In this document: positions 42,374-50,987 of the stretch, piece after piece | How positions within the stretch are numbered: the first letter of the stretch is position 1 | How the letters are laid out: each line of letters starts with the position of its first letter | Assembly: GCF_040049255.1 (NCBI RefSeq) | Contig: NZ_JBDZDR010000003.1 | Location: forward strand, 124,001-188,000 | DNA length: 64,000 nt | Reading direction: 5' to 3' | Source: Pseudaminobacter sp040049255 | GTDB lineage: Bacteria; Pseudomonadota; Alphaproteobacteria; Rhizobiales; Rhizobiaceae | Made by a program: the position numbers and the translations under genes | The notes under the pieces: model-generated | Seen by the model: the letters and a program-made list of their open reading frames with translations, nothing else | Told to the model about the DNA's origin: nothing | The model's database searches: none

Positions 42374-43195
42374 GTGAACAAACCCCAGAGCTTCTTCCAT
42401 CTCCACCTGATCTCGGACGCCACCGGCGAGACGCTGCTGGCCGCGGGGCGCGCGGCTTCCGCGCAATACAAGGATGCCAGGGCCATCGAGCACATCTATC
42501 CGCTGATCCGCACCGAGAAGCAGTTGATGAAGGTGTTCGACGATATCGAGGAAGAGCCGGGCATCGTGCTCTACACGGTGGTGGACCAGAAGCTTGCCCG
42601 CATGATCGACAGCCGCTGCGCGGCCATGGGCCTGCCCTATGTTTCGGTGCTGGAGCCGGTGCTGTCGGTGTTCCAGTCCTATCTCGGCACGCCGGCCGGG
42701 CGGCGCGTGGGCGCGCAGCATGTGCTGGACGCCGAATATTTTAGGCGCATCGATGCGCTGAACTTCACCATGGAGCATGACGACGGCCAGCTTCCGAGTG
42801 ACATCGAGGAAGCCGATATCGTGCTGATCGGCATATCGCGCACCTCCAAGACGCCGACCAGCATCTATCTGGCAAATCGCGGCATCAAGACCGCCAATGT
42901 GCCGATCGTGCTGGGCGTGCCGCTGCCGCCAAGCCTCATCCATGCCAGGAAGCCGCTCATCGTCGGCCTGATCGCCACCGCCGAGCGCATATCGCAGGTG
43001 CGCCAGAACCGGCTTCTGGGCACCAGCGCAGGCTTCGACTCGCAGACTTATATCGATCGGGCCACCATTGCCGAAGAACTCGCCTATGCCAGGCAGATCT
43101 GCACTCGCCACAACTGGCCGATGATCGATGTCAGCCGTCGCTCCATCGAGGAAACGGCCGCCGCGATCGTTGCCCTGCGCAGCAGGACGCGTTAG
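42374..43195 (+). CDS. ppsR: Pyruvate, phosphate dikinase regulatory protein (PPSR/PDRP)
   Basis: A bifunctional kinase/phosphorylase that regulates PEP-forming dikinases or synthases. The 273 residues of the DUF299 family start at GTG 42,374 and open with SFFHLHLISDATGETL. The P-loop motif GISRTSKTPTSIYLAN is near residue 155 and KPLIVGLIATAERISQVR follows. It borders oriC and heads a leading co-oriented block (ppsR-maf-aroE-coaE-dnaQ). Confidence 0.95.
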   Translation: MNKPQSFFHLHLISDATGETLLAAGRAASAQYKDARAIEHIYPLIRTEKQLMKVFDDIEEEPGIVLYTVVDQKLARMIDSRCAAMGLPYVSVLEPVLSVFQSYLGTPAGRRVGAQHVLDAEYFRRIDALNFTMEHDDGQLPSDIEEADIVLIGISRTSKTPTSIYLANRGIKTANVPIVLGVPLPPSLIHARKPLIVGLIATAERISQVRQNRLLGTSAGFDSQTYIDRATIAEELAYARQICTRHNWPMIDVSRRSIEETAAAIVALRSRTR

Positions 43196-43329
43196 AGCGG
43201 GGCGCCTCTCGCTTGAACCGGCCTCGTGCCCTAAACTTTTGTTTTGCTGCATGATCTTTTCGGCGGGTGAAACGCTGCCAAGGATCGTGCTTCGGGCGGG
43301 GCGATCGGTCGGCCAACAGGAGAAGCCGC

Positions 43330-43929
43330 ATGGCGGAAAAGATCATCTTGGCGTCGGGCAGCCCCTTCAGGAAGGCGCTCCTGGCAAATGCTGGCGTGGA
43401 GTTTTCGGCCGTTCCGGCCGATTTGGACGAGCGGGCGCTGGAGGCGCCGCTGGAAAAAAGTGGCGTGACGCCGGAAGAGGTGGCGCTGATATTGGCCGAG
43501 GCCAAGGCGCTGCATGTCAGCGAAAAGCATCCCGGCGCGCTGGTCATCGGCTGCGACCAGACGCTGTCGCTGGAAGACCGCATCTTCCACAAGCCCGCCG
43601 ACATGGAAGCTGCGCGGCGGCATCTTTTGGACCTTTCCGGCCAGACGCATCAGCTCAACAGCGCTGTTGTTCTGGTGCGCGACGGCAAGCTGTTGTGGAG
43701 CGCGGTGCCGGTGGCGCGGCTGACCATGCGCAAGCTCGAACCCGCCTTCATCGGCCGGCACCTCGCCAAGGTGGGCGCCAAGGCGCTGTCGAGCGTCGGC
43801 GCCTATCAGATCGAGGGCCAGGGCATCCAGCTTTTCGAGAAGATCGAGGGCGATTATTTCACCATTGTCGGGCTGCCGCTGCTGCCGCTGCTCGAGGAAC
43901 TGCGCAAGCTTGGAGCGATAGATGGCTGA
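43330..43929 (+). CDS. maf: Maf-family nucleoside triphosphate pyrophosphatase
   Basis: A house-cleaning enzyme that hydrolyses dTTP/UTP-type or modified nucleotides to the monophosphate. From ATG 43,330, which has AGGAG nine bases upstream, it is 199 residues, the usual length. The family signature IILASGSPFRKALLANAG is at the N-terminus, followed by VIGCDQTL with the catalytic Asp, and GAYQIEGQG. It overlaps aroE by eight bases. Confidence 0.95.
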   Translation: MAEKIILASGSPFRKALLANAGVEFSAVPADLDERALEAPLEKSGVTPEEVALILAEAKALHVSEKHPGALVIGCDQTLSLEDRIFHKPADMEAARRHLLDLSGQTHQLNSAVVLVRDGKLLWSAVPVARLTMRKLEPAFIGRHLAKVGAKALSSVGAYQIEGQGIQLFEKIEGDYFTIVGLPLLPLLEELRKLGAIDG

Positions 43930-44764
43930 GACTGAAACGAAGGCTTTCGTCTGCGGCCACCCCATCGCTCATTCGCGTTCGCCCAAGATCCACGGCTTCT
44001 GGCTGAAGGCCAACGGCCTCGCCGGCACCTACACCGCCATTGACGTCGCGCCCGAGAAGTTCGGCGACTTCCTGACGGGGCTGGCGGCGCAAGGCTTTGC
44101 CGGCGGCAATGTTACCATTCCGCACAAGGAGGCCGCCTTTCGCCTGGTCGACCGCCGCGACGAGGCCGCCGAAGCCATCGGCGCGGTGAACACGGTCTGG
44201 TTCGAAGATGGTCAGCTTTGGGGCGGGAACACCGACGCCTATGGCTTTGCCGAAAATCTCGACGAAAATGCACCCAGTTGGGACCAGACCGATGCGGCAC
44301 TGGTGCTGGGCGCGGGCGGCGCCGCGCGCGCCATCGTTCATGCGCTGAAGCTTCGCGGCATCCGCAACATCCGCATCGTCAACCGCACGGTCGCGCGGGC
44401 CCAGGAACTGGCCGACAGCTTCGCCGCTGGCGTTTCGGCGCATCCGCTGGCGGCGGCAAGCGAGTTCCTGCCCGAGACGGGGCTTCTCATCAACACCACC
44501 TCGCTCGGCATGCATGGCAACGAAGAGCTGCCGGTCGATCCGTCGGCCTTGCCCGACAGCGCCGTGGTCACCGACATCGTCTATGTGCCGCTGGAAACGC
44601 CGCTTCTGGCCGCGGCCAAAGCGCGGGGGCTGAAGACGGTGGATGGCCTCGGCATGCTGCTTCACCAGGCGGCTCCCGGCTTCGAGCACTGGTTCGGCAT
44701 CCGCCCGGCGGTGACGGCCGAACTGCGCGATCTGGTCGTGGCCGACCTGGGTGCCGCCAGATGA
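43922..44764 (+). CDS. aroE: Shikimate dehydrogenase
   Basis: Reduces 3-dehydroshikimate to shikimate with NADPH. At 280 residues it has the substrate-binding CGHPIAHSRSPKIHGFWL and GGNVTIPHKEAAF (catalytic Lys), and the NADP-binding glycine motif VLGAGGAARAIVHAL followed by VNRT. A second AroE signature (LINTTSLGM) is present. It overlaps coaE by four bases. Confidence 0.96.
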   Translation: MAETETKAFVCGHPIAHSRSPKIHGFWLKANGLAGTYTAIDVAPEKFGDFLTGLAAQGFAGGNVTIPHKEAAFRLVDRRDEAAEAIGAVNTVWFEDGQLWGGNTDAYGFAENLDENAPSWDQTDAALVLGAGGAARAIVHALKLRGIRNIRIVNRTVARAQELADSFAAGVSAHPLAAASEFLPETGLLINTTSLGMHGNEELPVDPSALPDSAVVTDIVYVPLETPLLAAAKARGLKTVDGLGMLLHQAAPGFEHWFGIRPAVTAELRDLVVADLGAAR

Positions 44765-45354
44765 TCGTGCTCGGCCTGACCGGATCGATCGGCATGGGCA
44801 AATCGACCGCGGCGAAGATGTTCGCCGAAGCCGGCATTCCCGTGCACGATTCCGACGAAGCGGTGCATCGCCTCTATGCCGGGGCGGCCGCCCCCCTGGT
44901 GGAGGCTGCGTTCCCCGGCACGGTGCGCGATGGCGTGGTCGACCGCACGGCGCTTGCCGGCAAGGTGCTCGGCAATTCCGAGGCGATGAAGAAACTGGAA
45001 TCCATCATCCATCCGCTGGTGCGCGCCGATGCCGACGCCTTCCTGGCGCGGCATCGCGCTGCCGGGGCGCCGCTGGCGGTGCTCGACATTCCGTTGCTGT
45101 TCGAAACCGGCGGCCGCGACCGCGTCGACAAGGTGGTGGTGGTGAGCGCGCCGGCCGACGTGCAGCGCGTACGGGTTCTGCGCCGTCCGGGCATGACCGA
45201 AGAGAAATTCGCCAGCATCCTCGCGCGGCAGGTTCCCGACGCCGAGAAACGCGCCCGCGCGGATTTCGTGATCGACACCGGACACGAGCTGGATCACACG
45301 AGAGATGTCGTGCGGCAGGTCGTCGCCGCTGCGCTCGCGGACGAAAAATCGTAA
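44761..45354 (+). CDS. coaE: Dephospho-CoA kinase
   Basis: Phosphorylates dephospho-CoA, the last step of CoA synthesis. At 197 residues it opens with MIVLGLTGSIGMGKST (P-loop) and has VHDSDEAVHRLY, LDIPLLFETGG and the adenylate-kinase-like lid region. Its ATG overlaps the aroE stop. coaA, the first enzyme of the same pathway, lies 14 kb further on. Confidence 0.96.
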   Translation: MIVLGLTGSIGMGKSTAAKMFAEAGIPVHDSDEAVHRLYAGAAAPLVEAAFPGTVRDGVVDRTALAGKVLGNSEAMKKLESIIHPLVRADADAFLARHRAAGAPLAVLDIPLLFETGGRDRVDKVVVVSAPADVQRVRVLRRPGMTEEKFASILARQVPDAEKRARADFVIDTGHELDHTRDVVRQVVAAALADEKS

Positions 45355-45486
45355 TACCGGCGCCGCCGCTGCCGCCGCACGGCTCGATGAGGCCGTGCTC
45401 TTTTCGACGGTAGCGGCTGCGAAATGAGAAAAACGCGGCGGGATGTGGATATGATCCGCCACACTGCCGCTGCATGGAGTGATTCG

Positions 45487-46218
45487 TTGCGCGAAATCAT
45501 TTTCGATACGGAAACGACAGGCCTGGATTCCCGCGAGGACCGCATCATCGAGATCGGCGCGATCGAACTGGTCAACCGCTTCCCGACCGGCCAGACTTTT
45601 CATGTCTACATCAATCCGCAGGGCAAGCAGGTGCATCCCGACGCGCTGGCCGTGCACGGCATCAGCAACGAGCGCCTGGCCAACGAGCCAACCTTTCCGG
45701 AGATCGTCGAACAATTCCTGGCCTTCTTCGAAGGCGCCAAGCTGATCGCTCACAATGCCAGCTTCGACATGGGTTTCATCAATGCTGAGCTGGCGCGGCT
45801 CGGCCATCCGGCGATCGACGACGAAAGGGTGATCGACTCGCTGGTGCTCGCCCGGCGCAAGCACCCGATGGGGCCGAACTCGCTCGACGCGCTGTGCCGG
45901 CGCTATGGCATCAACAACAGCCACCGCACATTCCACGGCGCGCTGCTGGACTCCCAGCTACTGGCCGAGGTCTATATCGAGCTGATCGGCGGCAAGCAGG
46001 CCGCGCTGGTACTCGAGGCGAGTACCGATCTGGGGCCGGTCGATAGCGGCGGCGCGCAGATAGACTTCGTGATCGCGCCGCGCCCGGAGCCGCTGCCCTC
46101 GCGCCTGAGCGAGGCCGAACTTGCCGCCCATGCACGGCTGGTGGAAGGGCTTGGCGAAAAGGCGATCTGGCGCAAGCTCGACAATCCGGCCGAAGGCCAG
46201 GAAGCAGCGCTGGCATAG
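45487..46218 (+). CDS. dnaQ: DNA polymerase III epsilon subunit (proofreading exonuclease)
   Basis: The 3'-5' proofreading exonuclease of the replicative polymerase. Exo I FDTETTGLD, Exo II HNASFDMGFI and Exo III HGALLDSQLLAEVY (the DnaQ-type H-x4-D motif) are visible. The conserved sequence begins at LREIIFDTETTGLD, so TTG 45,487 with GGAG eight bases upstream is preferred; ATG 45,424 or 45,451 would add 12-21 poorly conserved residues. From the TTG it is 243 residues. A terminator follows. Confidence 0.94.
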   Translation: MREIIFDTETTGLDSREDRIIEIGAIELVNRFPTGQTFHVYINPQGKQVHPDALAVHGISNERLANEPTFPEIVEQFLAFFEGAKLIAHNASFDMGFINAELARLGHPAIDDERVIDSLVLARRKHPMGPNSLDALCRRYGINNSHRTFHGALLDSQLLAEVYIELIGGKQAALVLEASTDLGPVDSGGAQIDFVIAPRPEPLPSRLSEAELAAHARLVEGLGEKAIWRKLDNPAEGQEAALA

Positions 46219-46257
46219 GTTTCGAGCCGAAGGCCGGCTTAAACAGACCGCCAAAAG

Positions 46258-46284
46258 AAACCCGGCGCGAGGCCGGGTTTTTTT
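46258..46284 (+). terminator. Rho-independent terminator of dnaQ
   Basis: AAACCCGGC and GCCGGGTTT arms around a short GCGAG loop, followed by eight T. A strong bidirectional-looking structure between dnaQ and the convergent secB. Confidence 0.88.
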
Positions 46285-46321
46285 TACGAAAGCGATGAGA
46301 CCGTGTCTTAGACCGGTTTTG

Positions 46322-46368
46322 AAGCATGATCTTGTCCGAAAAGTCTGCAACTTTTCGGGATCATGCTT
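46322..46368. repeat. Intergenic palindrome at the secB 3' end
   Basis: Arms AAGCATGATC and GATCATGCTT enclose inner arms CCGAAAAGT/ACTTTTCGG. The palindrome abuts the secB stop. This GCATGATC...GATCATGC form is typical of the rhizobial intergenic palindrome families (RIME/RPE-like), recalled from the literature. Confidence 0.7.
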
Positions 46369-46862
46369 TAGCTGACCTGCACCTTGGCGGCAGCCTGGTC
46401 TTCGGCGATCTTCTGCTGGAACATCTGCGCGAAGTCGATCGGGTCGAGCATCAGCGGCGGGAAGCCGCCATTGCGGGTGGCGTCGGCGATGATGTGGCGC
46501 GCAAACGGGAACAGCAGGCGCGGGCACTCAATGAAGAGCAGCGGCAGCATGTGCTCCTGCGGGAAGCCCTCGATCTTGAACACGCCGCCATAGACCAGCT
46601 CGACGTTGAACAGCACGTCACTGTCGAAGGCAGCCTTGGCCGAGAGCGTCAGGTTGACGTCGAATTCCGTTTCCGACAGCGGATTGGCGTTGACGTTCAC
46701 ATTGATGTTGATGCCTGGGGCCTTGTCGCGGCCGCGCAGCGAGTTGGGCGCGCCCGGGCTCTCGAAGGACAGGTCTTTCACATACTGCGCGAGTACGTTG
46801 AGTGTGGGCTGCACGCTGGTGCCGTTTCCGTTGCCCACCGGCTGGTTCTCATTGTTGGCCAT
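46368..46862 (-). CDS. secB: Protein-export chaperone SecB
   Basis: A cytosolic tetrameric chaperone that keeps preproteins unfolded for SecA. The 164 residues contain LNVLAQYVKDLSFESPGAP, the VNVNANPLSETEFDVNLTL strands and the C-terminal DFAQMFQQKIAED helix. It is convergent with dnaQ across a terminator and a palindrome, as in other rhizobial chromosomes. Confidence 0.97.
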   Translation of the reverse strand: MANNENQPVGNGNGTSVQPTLNVLAQYVKDLSFESPGAPNSLRGRDKAPGININVNVNANPLSETEFDVNLTLSAKAAFDSDVLFNVELVYGGVFKIEGFPQEHMLPLLFIECPRLLFPFARHIIADATRNGGFPPLMLDPIDFAQMFQQKIAEDQAAAKVQVS

Positions 46863-46973
46863 CAGCCATTTCCTCTTCCATTCAGCCGCCCGGCGGCCCG
46901 GATTGAAATCGAGCGTTGGCTAGCATGGCCTTTATGTCAAGACAAGGTTTTGCGCAGAAGCGCGCAAACAGCC

Positions 46974-47462
46974 TCACTCGTCGCGGATCTGCCGCCAGGG
47001 CGAGCGCGGATCGGTCCCGCGGGAATAGTCGTCCTCGTCGAGATCGATGGTCTTGCCGTCGCCCGGCCGGCGCGAAAAACCGCCCATGAAGCCATAGTCC
47101 ACGGTGAAATCGATGCGCCGGCGCAGGAAATTCCAGCCCAGGTCGCGCACCGGCGGCAGGAAAAGCAGGATGCCGATGATGTCGGTGAAAAAACCCGGGA
47201 TAAGCAGCAGCAAGCCGGCCAGCATGATCATCACGCCATGCGCCAGCTCGCGGCTGGGGTCCCGGCCCGCCGCCACCTCGTTGCGGATGCGCGCCATGAC
47301 GCCGAAGCCTTGATGGCGCAGCAGCATTCCGCCGGCCACGCTGGTGGCAACGGTGAGTGCGAGGGTGGGAAACACGCCGATTTGACGGCCTACGATGACG
47401 AAACCGGCGATCTCGATCAACGGAAGCAAAAGCAGGAAGAAGGGGAGGGAGGAGACGCGCAC
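46974..47462 (-). CDS. fxsA: FxsA-family membrane protein
   Basis: A small inner-membrane protein whose E. coli homologue reduces F-exclusion of phage T7. From GTG 47,462 it is 162 residues; a GTG at 47,501 is also in frame, but a TATAAT hexamer at about 47,512-47,517 on the minus strand would place transcription start close to that codon, favouring the internal one. Three or four membrane segments and the family core (GFVIVGRQIGVFPTLALTV, MIMLAGLLLLIPGFFTD) are visible. Divergent from the Tim44-like gene. Confidence 0.85.
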   Translation of the reverse strand: MRVSSLPFFLLLLPLIEIAGFVIVGRQIGVFPTLALTVATSVAGGMLLRHQGFGVMARIRNEVAAGRDPSRELAHGVMIMLAGLLLLIPGFFTDIIGILLFLPPVRDLGWNFLRRRIDFTVDYGFMGGFSRRPGDGKTIDLDEDDYSRGTDPRSPWRQIRDE

Positions 47463-47511
47463 TGACCAGCCTGTGTTAGATTGCCCGCAAAATGCCTGCA
47501 CTCATGCTGGC

Positions 47512-47517
47512 ACATTA
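47512..47517 (-). promoter_or_regulatory. Possible -10 element of fxsA
   Basis: A perfect TATAAT on the minus strand in the AT-rich divergent intergenic region between fxsA and the Tim44-like gene. No good -35 hexamer is seen 17 bp upstream, so this is tentative. Confidence 0.35.
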
Positions 47518-47671
47518 TACGATAGATAGGTATGCATGCCTTTAATTTGAATGCGGGCTGCCCGCGTTCTATATGCATGGCTAAGGCGCAATATTACGGC
47601 GGGCGGGCACGATGTCGGCTCCCGGCGGCCTAAAAGTCGGGCGCAAGACACGGGATTGTATGGCGGAAGAT

Positions 47672-48376
47672 ATGGAATTTTTCGACTTCGGCACACTGTT
47701 CTTTCTGATCGCGGCCGTCGTGATCTTCTTCCAGCTGCGCAACGTGCTAGGGCGCCGCACTGGAAACGAACGCCCGCCCTTCGATCCCTACACGGCCGGC
47801 CGCACCGGCGACAAGGATGCCGCGGCGAAATCGGAAAACGTCGTTTCGCTGCCGCGCAAGCGCGTGTCGGCCGATAATGACGAGGCCTATGCAGCGATCG
47901 ATGCCGTGGCCCAGCCCGACACCGATCTCAACAAGGGCCTGCGCGCCATCAAGGACGCCGACCCTTCATTCGACCCGAGAGGCTTCGTCGAAGGCGCCAA
48001 GATGGCCTACGAGATGATCGTGATGGCCTATGCCGACGGCGACCGCAAGACGCTCAAGAACCTGCTTTCGCGCGAGGTCTATGATGGCTTCGTCGCGGCG
48101 ATCTCGGATCGCGAGGCCCGTTCCGAACGGATCCAGTCTTCCTTCGTCGGCATCGACAAGGCCGACATCGTCAGCGCGGAGATGAAGGGCAGCGAGGCGC
48201 ACCTGACGCTGCGGATCGTCAGCGAACTGATCTCGGCCACGCGCGACAAGGCCGGCGAGGTGATCGATGGCGATCCCGAGACCGTGGCCGAGGTGAAGGA
48301 TGTGTGGACTTTCGCCCGCGACACCCGGTCGCGCGATCCCAATTGGAAGCTCGTGGCGACCGAAGAAGAAGAATGA
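47672..48376 (+). CDS. Tim44/TimA-family membrane-anchored protein
   Basis: From ATG 47,672 (GGAAG just upstream) it has 234 residues. One N-terminal membrane helix (FGTLFFLIAAVVIFFQL) is followed by a linker and a C-terminal Tim44-like domain (FVEGAKMAYEMIVMAYADGD, TLKNLLSREVYDGF). In Alphaproteobacteria this family (TimA) is linked to inner-membrane protein handling and is related to mitochondrial Tim44. It precedes mltA and the Smr gene on the same strand, and secB is nearby, so an export-linked role is plausible. Confidence 0.88.
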   Translation: MEFFDFGTLFFLIAAVVIFFQLRNVLGRRTGNERPPFDPYTAGRTGDKDAAAKSENVVSLPRKRVSADNDEAYAAIDAVAQPDTDLNKGLRAIKDADPSFDPRGFVEGAKMAYEMIVMAYADGDRKTLKNLLSREVYDGFVAAISDREARSERIQSSFVGIDKADIVSAEMKGSEAHLTLRIVSELISATRDKAGEVIDGDPETVAEVKDVWTFARDTRSRDPNWKLVATEEEE

Positions 48377-48398
48377 TCGCCGGGCGGGGGCCGGGCCG

Positions 48399-49496
48399 GT
48401 GGCGCTATCGCCTGTTTTCCAAATTGTTTCGTTCGATGAGGTGCCCGGCTGGAGCCGGGACCACCATGCCGCCGCCTATGCGGCCTTCCGGCGCTCGGCC
48501 TTTCATGTCCTGAGCAAGCCTTATCGCACCGGCGCGCTTGGCGTTGAATTTTCAGCCTTTGCCGATGCCTATGCCGATGCACGCGCCTGCGAAGGCGGGG
48601 ATGCCAAGGCGTTCTTCCAACGGCATTTTGTCCCGGCGCGCATAATTCCCGACGACAGGCCCTCCGGTTTCGTCACCGGCTTCTATGAGCCGGAGGTGGA
48701 AGCGTCCCCCGTAAGAACGGACCGCTTTTCCGTGCCGCTGCTGGCGCGCCCCGCCGACTTGGTAGACGTGGACGACGCCAACCGCCCGGCCGGCATGGAC
48801 CCCTATCTCGCCTTCGCGCGGCAGGCGCCGCAAGGCCTGGTCGAATATTTCGACCGGCGGGCGATAGAGCAGGGGGCGCTGGCGGGGCAGGGGCTGGAGA
48901 TTGCTTGGCTGGCAGATCCGGTCGACGCGTTTTTCGTCCATGTGCAGGGGGCTGCCCGCCTACTCATGACCGACGGATCGCTGCGGCGCGTCACCTATGC
49001 CGCGAAAACCGGCCAGCGTTTCACTGGCCCGGGCGGGGTTCTGGCCGAACTGGGCGAAATCCCGCTGGAAAAGGTCACGATGCAGTCGATCCGCGCCTGG
49101 TTCAAGGCCAACGCGCACCGGGTGAACGAGATCCTGTGGCGCAACAGGTCCTACATCTTCTTCCGCGAGGCGGCCGTCGAGGAAGCGGAACTCGGGCCGA
49201 TTGCCGCCGCCAAGGTGCCGCTGACGCCCGGCCGCTCCATTGCCGTCGACCGGCTGCTGCACACTTTCGGCACGCCCTTCTTCATCGATGCGCCGACCCT
49301 TACGGCCTTCGACGGCGCGCCGTTCCGGCGCCTGATGATCGCGCAGGACACCGGCTCGGCCATCACCGGACCGGCGCGAGGCGACCTGTTTGCCGGCTCC
49401 GGCTTTGCCGCGGGCGAGATTGCCGGGGTGGTTCGCAACGCGGCCGACTTCTTCGCGCTGCTGCCGCGCGGGCTGGCCAGTGGAGCCGTGTCGTGA
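48399..49496 (+). CDS. mltA: MltA-type lytic transglycosylase
   Basis: A murein hydrolase that cleaves glycan strands with 1,6-anhydro product. From GTG 48,399 it is 365 residues. The MltA domain shows FVTGFYEPEVEAS; the 3D domain follows with QDTGSAITGPARGDLFAGSG, containing the catalytic Asp. No clear signal peptide is visible from this start, which is unusual for a periplasmic enzyme; a longer form to 48,300 does not add one either. It overlaps the Smr gene by four bases. Confidence 0.9.
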   Translation: MALSPVFQIVSFDEVPGWSRDHHAAAYAAFRRSAFHVLSKPYRTGALGVEFSAFADAYADARACEGGDAKAFFQRHFVPARIIPDDRPSGFVTGFYEPEVEASPVRTDRFSVPLLARPADLVDVDDANRPAGMDPYLAFARQAPQGLVEYFDRRAIEQGALAGQGLEIAWLADPVDAFFVHVQGAARLLMTDGSLRRVTYAAKTGQRFTGPGGVLAELGEIPLEKVTMQSIRAWFKANAHRVNEILWRNRSYIFFREAAVEEAELGPIAAAKVPLTPGRSIAVDRLLHTFGTPFFIDAPTLTAFDGAPFRRLMIAQDTGSAITGPARGDLFAGSGFAAGEIAGVVRNAADFFALLPRGLASGAVS

Positions 49497-50038
49497 GCGG
49501 CGGGCGCGGCAATCCGCTGAGCGACGAGGACCGCGTGCTGTGGAGCCTGGTTGCGCGGTCGACCACGCCACTGAAGGGCCGCATGGCGGTGGAGCTGCCG
49601 CCTGAGCCGGCAATGACCATGGAACAGGCCATGGCGGCCGAAAAACCCGTCGCAAAACCGGCGCCTGCTGCCCCCGCCAAGCCGCGCCTGACGGTCACCC
49701 ATTCCTTCGACAGCCAGACGCATGGCAAGCTCGCCAAGGGCCGGCTGCCCATCGAGGGCCGCGTCGACCTGCACGGCATGACGCAGGAAGAGGCCTATTC
49801 GCTGCTCTTGTCCTTCCTCGGCCGCGCCTATGCCGGCGGCGTGCGTTATGTGCTGGTCATCACCGGCAAGGGCTCGTCCTCGGGCGGCGAGGGGGTGCTG
49901 CGGCGCGCGGTGCCTGGGTGGTTGGCCACGCCGCCGTTCCGCGTCCTGGTCAGCAGCCACGACCATGCCGCCCGCAAGCACGGCGGCGCCGGCGCGCTCT
50001 ATATCAGGCTGCGCCGCCATCCGGTGGCCAGGCCATGA
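49493..50038 (+). CDS. Smr/MutS2-domain protein
   Basis: A 181-residue protein starting at GTG 49,493 inside the mltA stop region. A disordered Ala/Pro-rich middle (PVAKPAPAAPAKP) precedes the Smr domain with DLHGMTQEEAY and the LVITGKGSSSGGEGVLRR glycine-rich loop. Smr domains are nucleases on branched DNA or RNA; here the conserved DLHG and TGKG elements are intact. It overlaps the next gene by four bases. Confidence 0.9.
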   Translation: MSGGRGNPLSDEDRVLWSLVARSTTPLKGRMAVELPPEPAMTMEQAMAAEKPVAKPAPAAPAKPRLTVTHSFDSQTHGKLAKGRLPIEGRVDLHGMTQEEAYSLLLSFLGRAYAGGVRYVLVITGKGSSSGGEGVLRRAVPGWLATPPFRVLVSSHDHAARKHGGAGALYIRLRRHPVARP

Positions 50039-50397
50039 CCCCGTTCGGCCAGAAGCTGCAGCAGTTGCGGCGCGAAAGGCGCGTCAGCCAGAAGGAAATG
50101 GCCGCCGCGATCGGCGTCAGCCCGGCCTATCTGTCGGCGCTGGAGCACGGCAAGCGCGGGGCGCCGACATGGGCATTGCTGCAGAAGATCATCGGCTATT
50201 TCAACGTGATCTGGGACGATGCGGAGGAACTGCAGCGGCTGGCCGAAAGCTCGCATCCGCGCGTGGTGATCGACACTTCCGAGCTGTCGCCGGCGGCCAC
50301 GCAGCTCGCCAACCTGCTGGCCGAGAACATCGGCAGGCTCGACGAGGACGATCTCGGCAGCCTGATCTCGCTGGTGGAAAAGGCGCGCCGGCGCTGA
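50035..50397 (+). CDS. XRE-family helix-turn-helix regulator
   Basis: A 120-residue protein with an N-terminal HTH_3 domain (GQKLQQLRRERRVSQKEMAAA, then SPAYLSALEHGKRG) and a helical C-terminus that contains no recognised ligand domain. It overlaps the Smr gene by four bases, closing the timA-mltA-smr-xre row. Conserved in this position in rhizobia as far as I recall; target genes unknown. Confidence 0.9.
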   Translation: MTPFGQKLQQLRRERRVSQKEMAAAIGVSPAYLSALEHGKRGAPTWALLQKIIGYFNVIWDDAEELQRLAESSHPRVVIDTSELSPAATQLANLLAENIGRLDEDDLGSLISLVEKARRR

Positions 50398-50523
50398 GCT
50401 GGGCGGTTTTGTCCTGCCGAACTATACCACCGGCGGAGTGTGGCGAGGTTAGTTTGCATTCTGACAAGTCGCGCCGTACGCTTTGTTGGGCGTCGTAGTC
50501 CAGGCTTAGGTAGGACCGTAGCA

Positions 50524-50913
50524 ATGACCCGCTTCACCGTTGAGATTGACGAAATTCGCTCGCTCGAAGAGGCGCTGCACCGCCCAGAGGTGCGTCGCTC
50601 AAGACAGGCGGTCCAGGAGCTTCTTGCCGAAGGGTTTGTGGAGTTCGGAAGTTCAGGTGCGGTGTATGAACGAGATGAAGTCATCGATCTGCTGGCGCAA
50701 GAGCAGGACAGCAATGATGATAGCGAACTGAACGCGTTCGACTATTCCTTGACCTTTATCTCAGACGGCGCGGTTCTTCTCACCTACCGCACCAGGCGGA
50801 CAGAACGTCAGGGGCGAGAGTGGCATGCTTTGCGGAGTTCCATTTGGAAGCACACAGGAGCTCGATGGCAGATGGTGTTTCATCAAGGCACCATAACCAA
50901 GCCACCCGTTTGA
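50524..50913 (+). CDS. NTF2-like (DUF4440-type) protein
   Basis: A 129-residue protein from ATG 50,524 with AGGAC about eight bases upstream. It has an N-terminal helix pair, the ELLAEGFVEFGSSGAVYERDEV segment typical of DUF4440, and strands ending RWQMVFHQGTI. NTF2-like folds bind or turn over small ligands; no catalytic set is evident. The preceding 126 bp has lower-GC, less organised sequence than its neighbours, so it may have been inserted between conserved genes. Confidence 0.8.
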   Translation: MTRFTVEIDEIRSLEEALHRPEVRRSRQAVQELLAEGFVEFGSSGAVYERDEVIDLLAQEQDSNDDSELNAFDYSLTFISDGAVLLTYRTRRTERQGREWHALRSSIWKHTGARWQMVFHQGTITKPPV

Positions 50914-50987
50914 CTTAATCAAGCGACTTCTCTTGGTCTCCTGGGTATCCTGAGGCCGAACTCTCCATCAGAGGCAGGGCAAGGGCG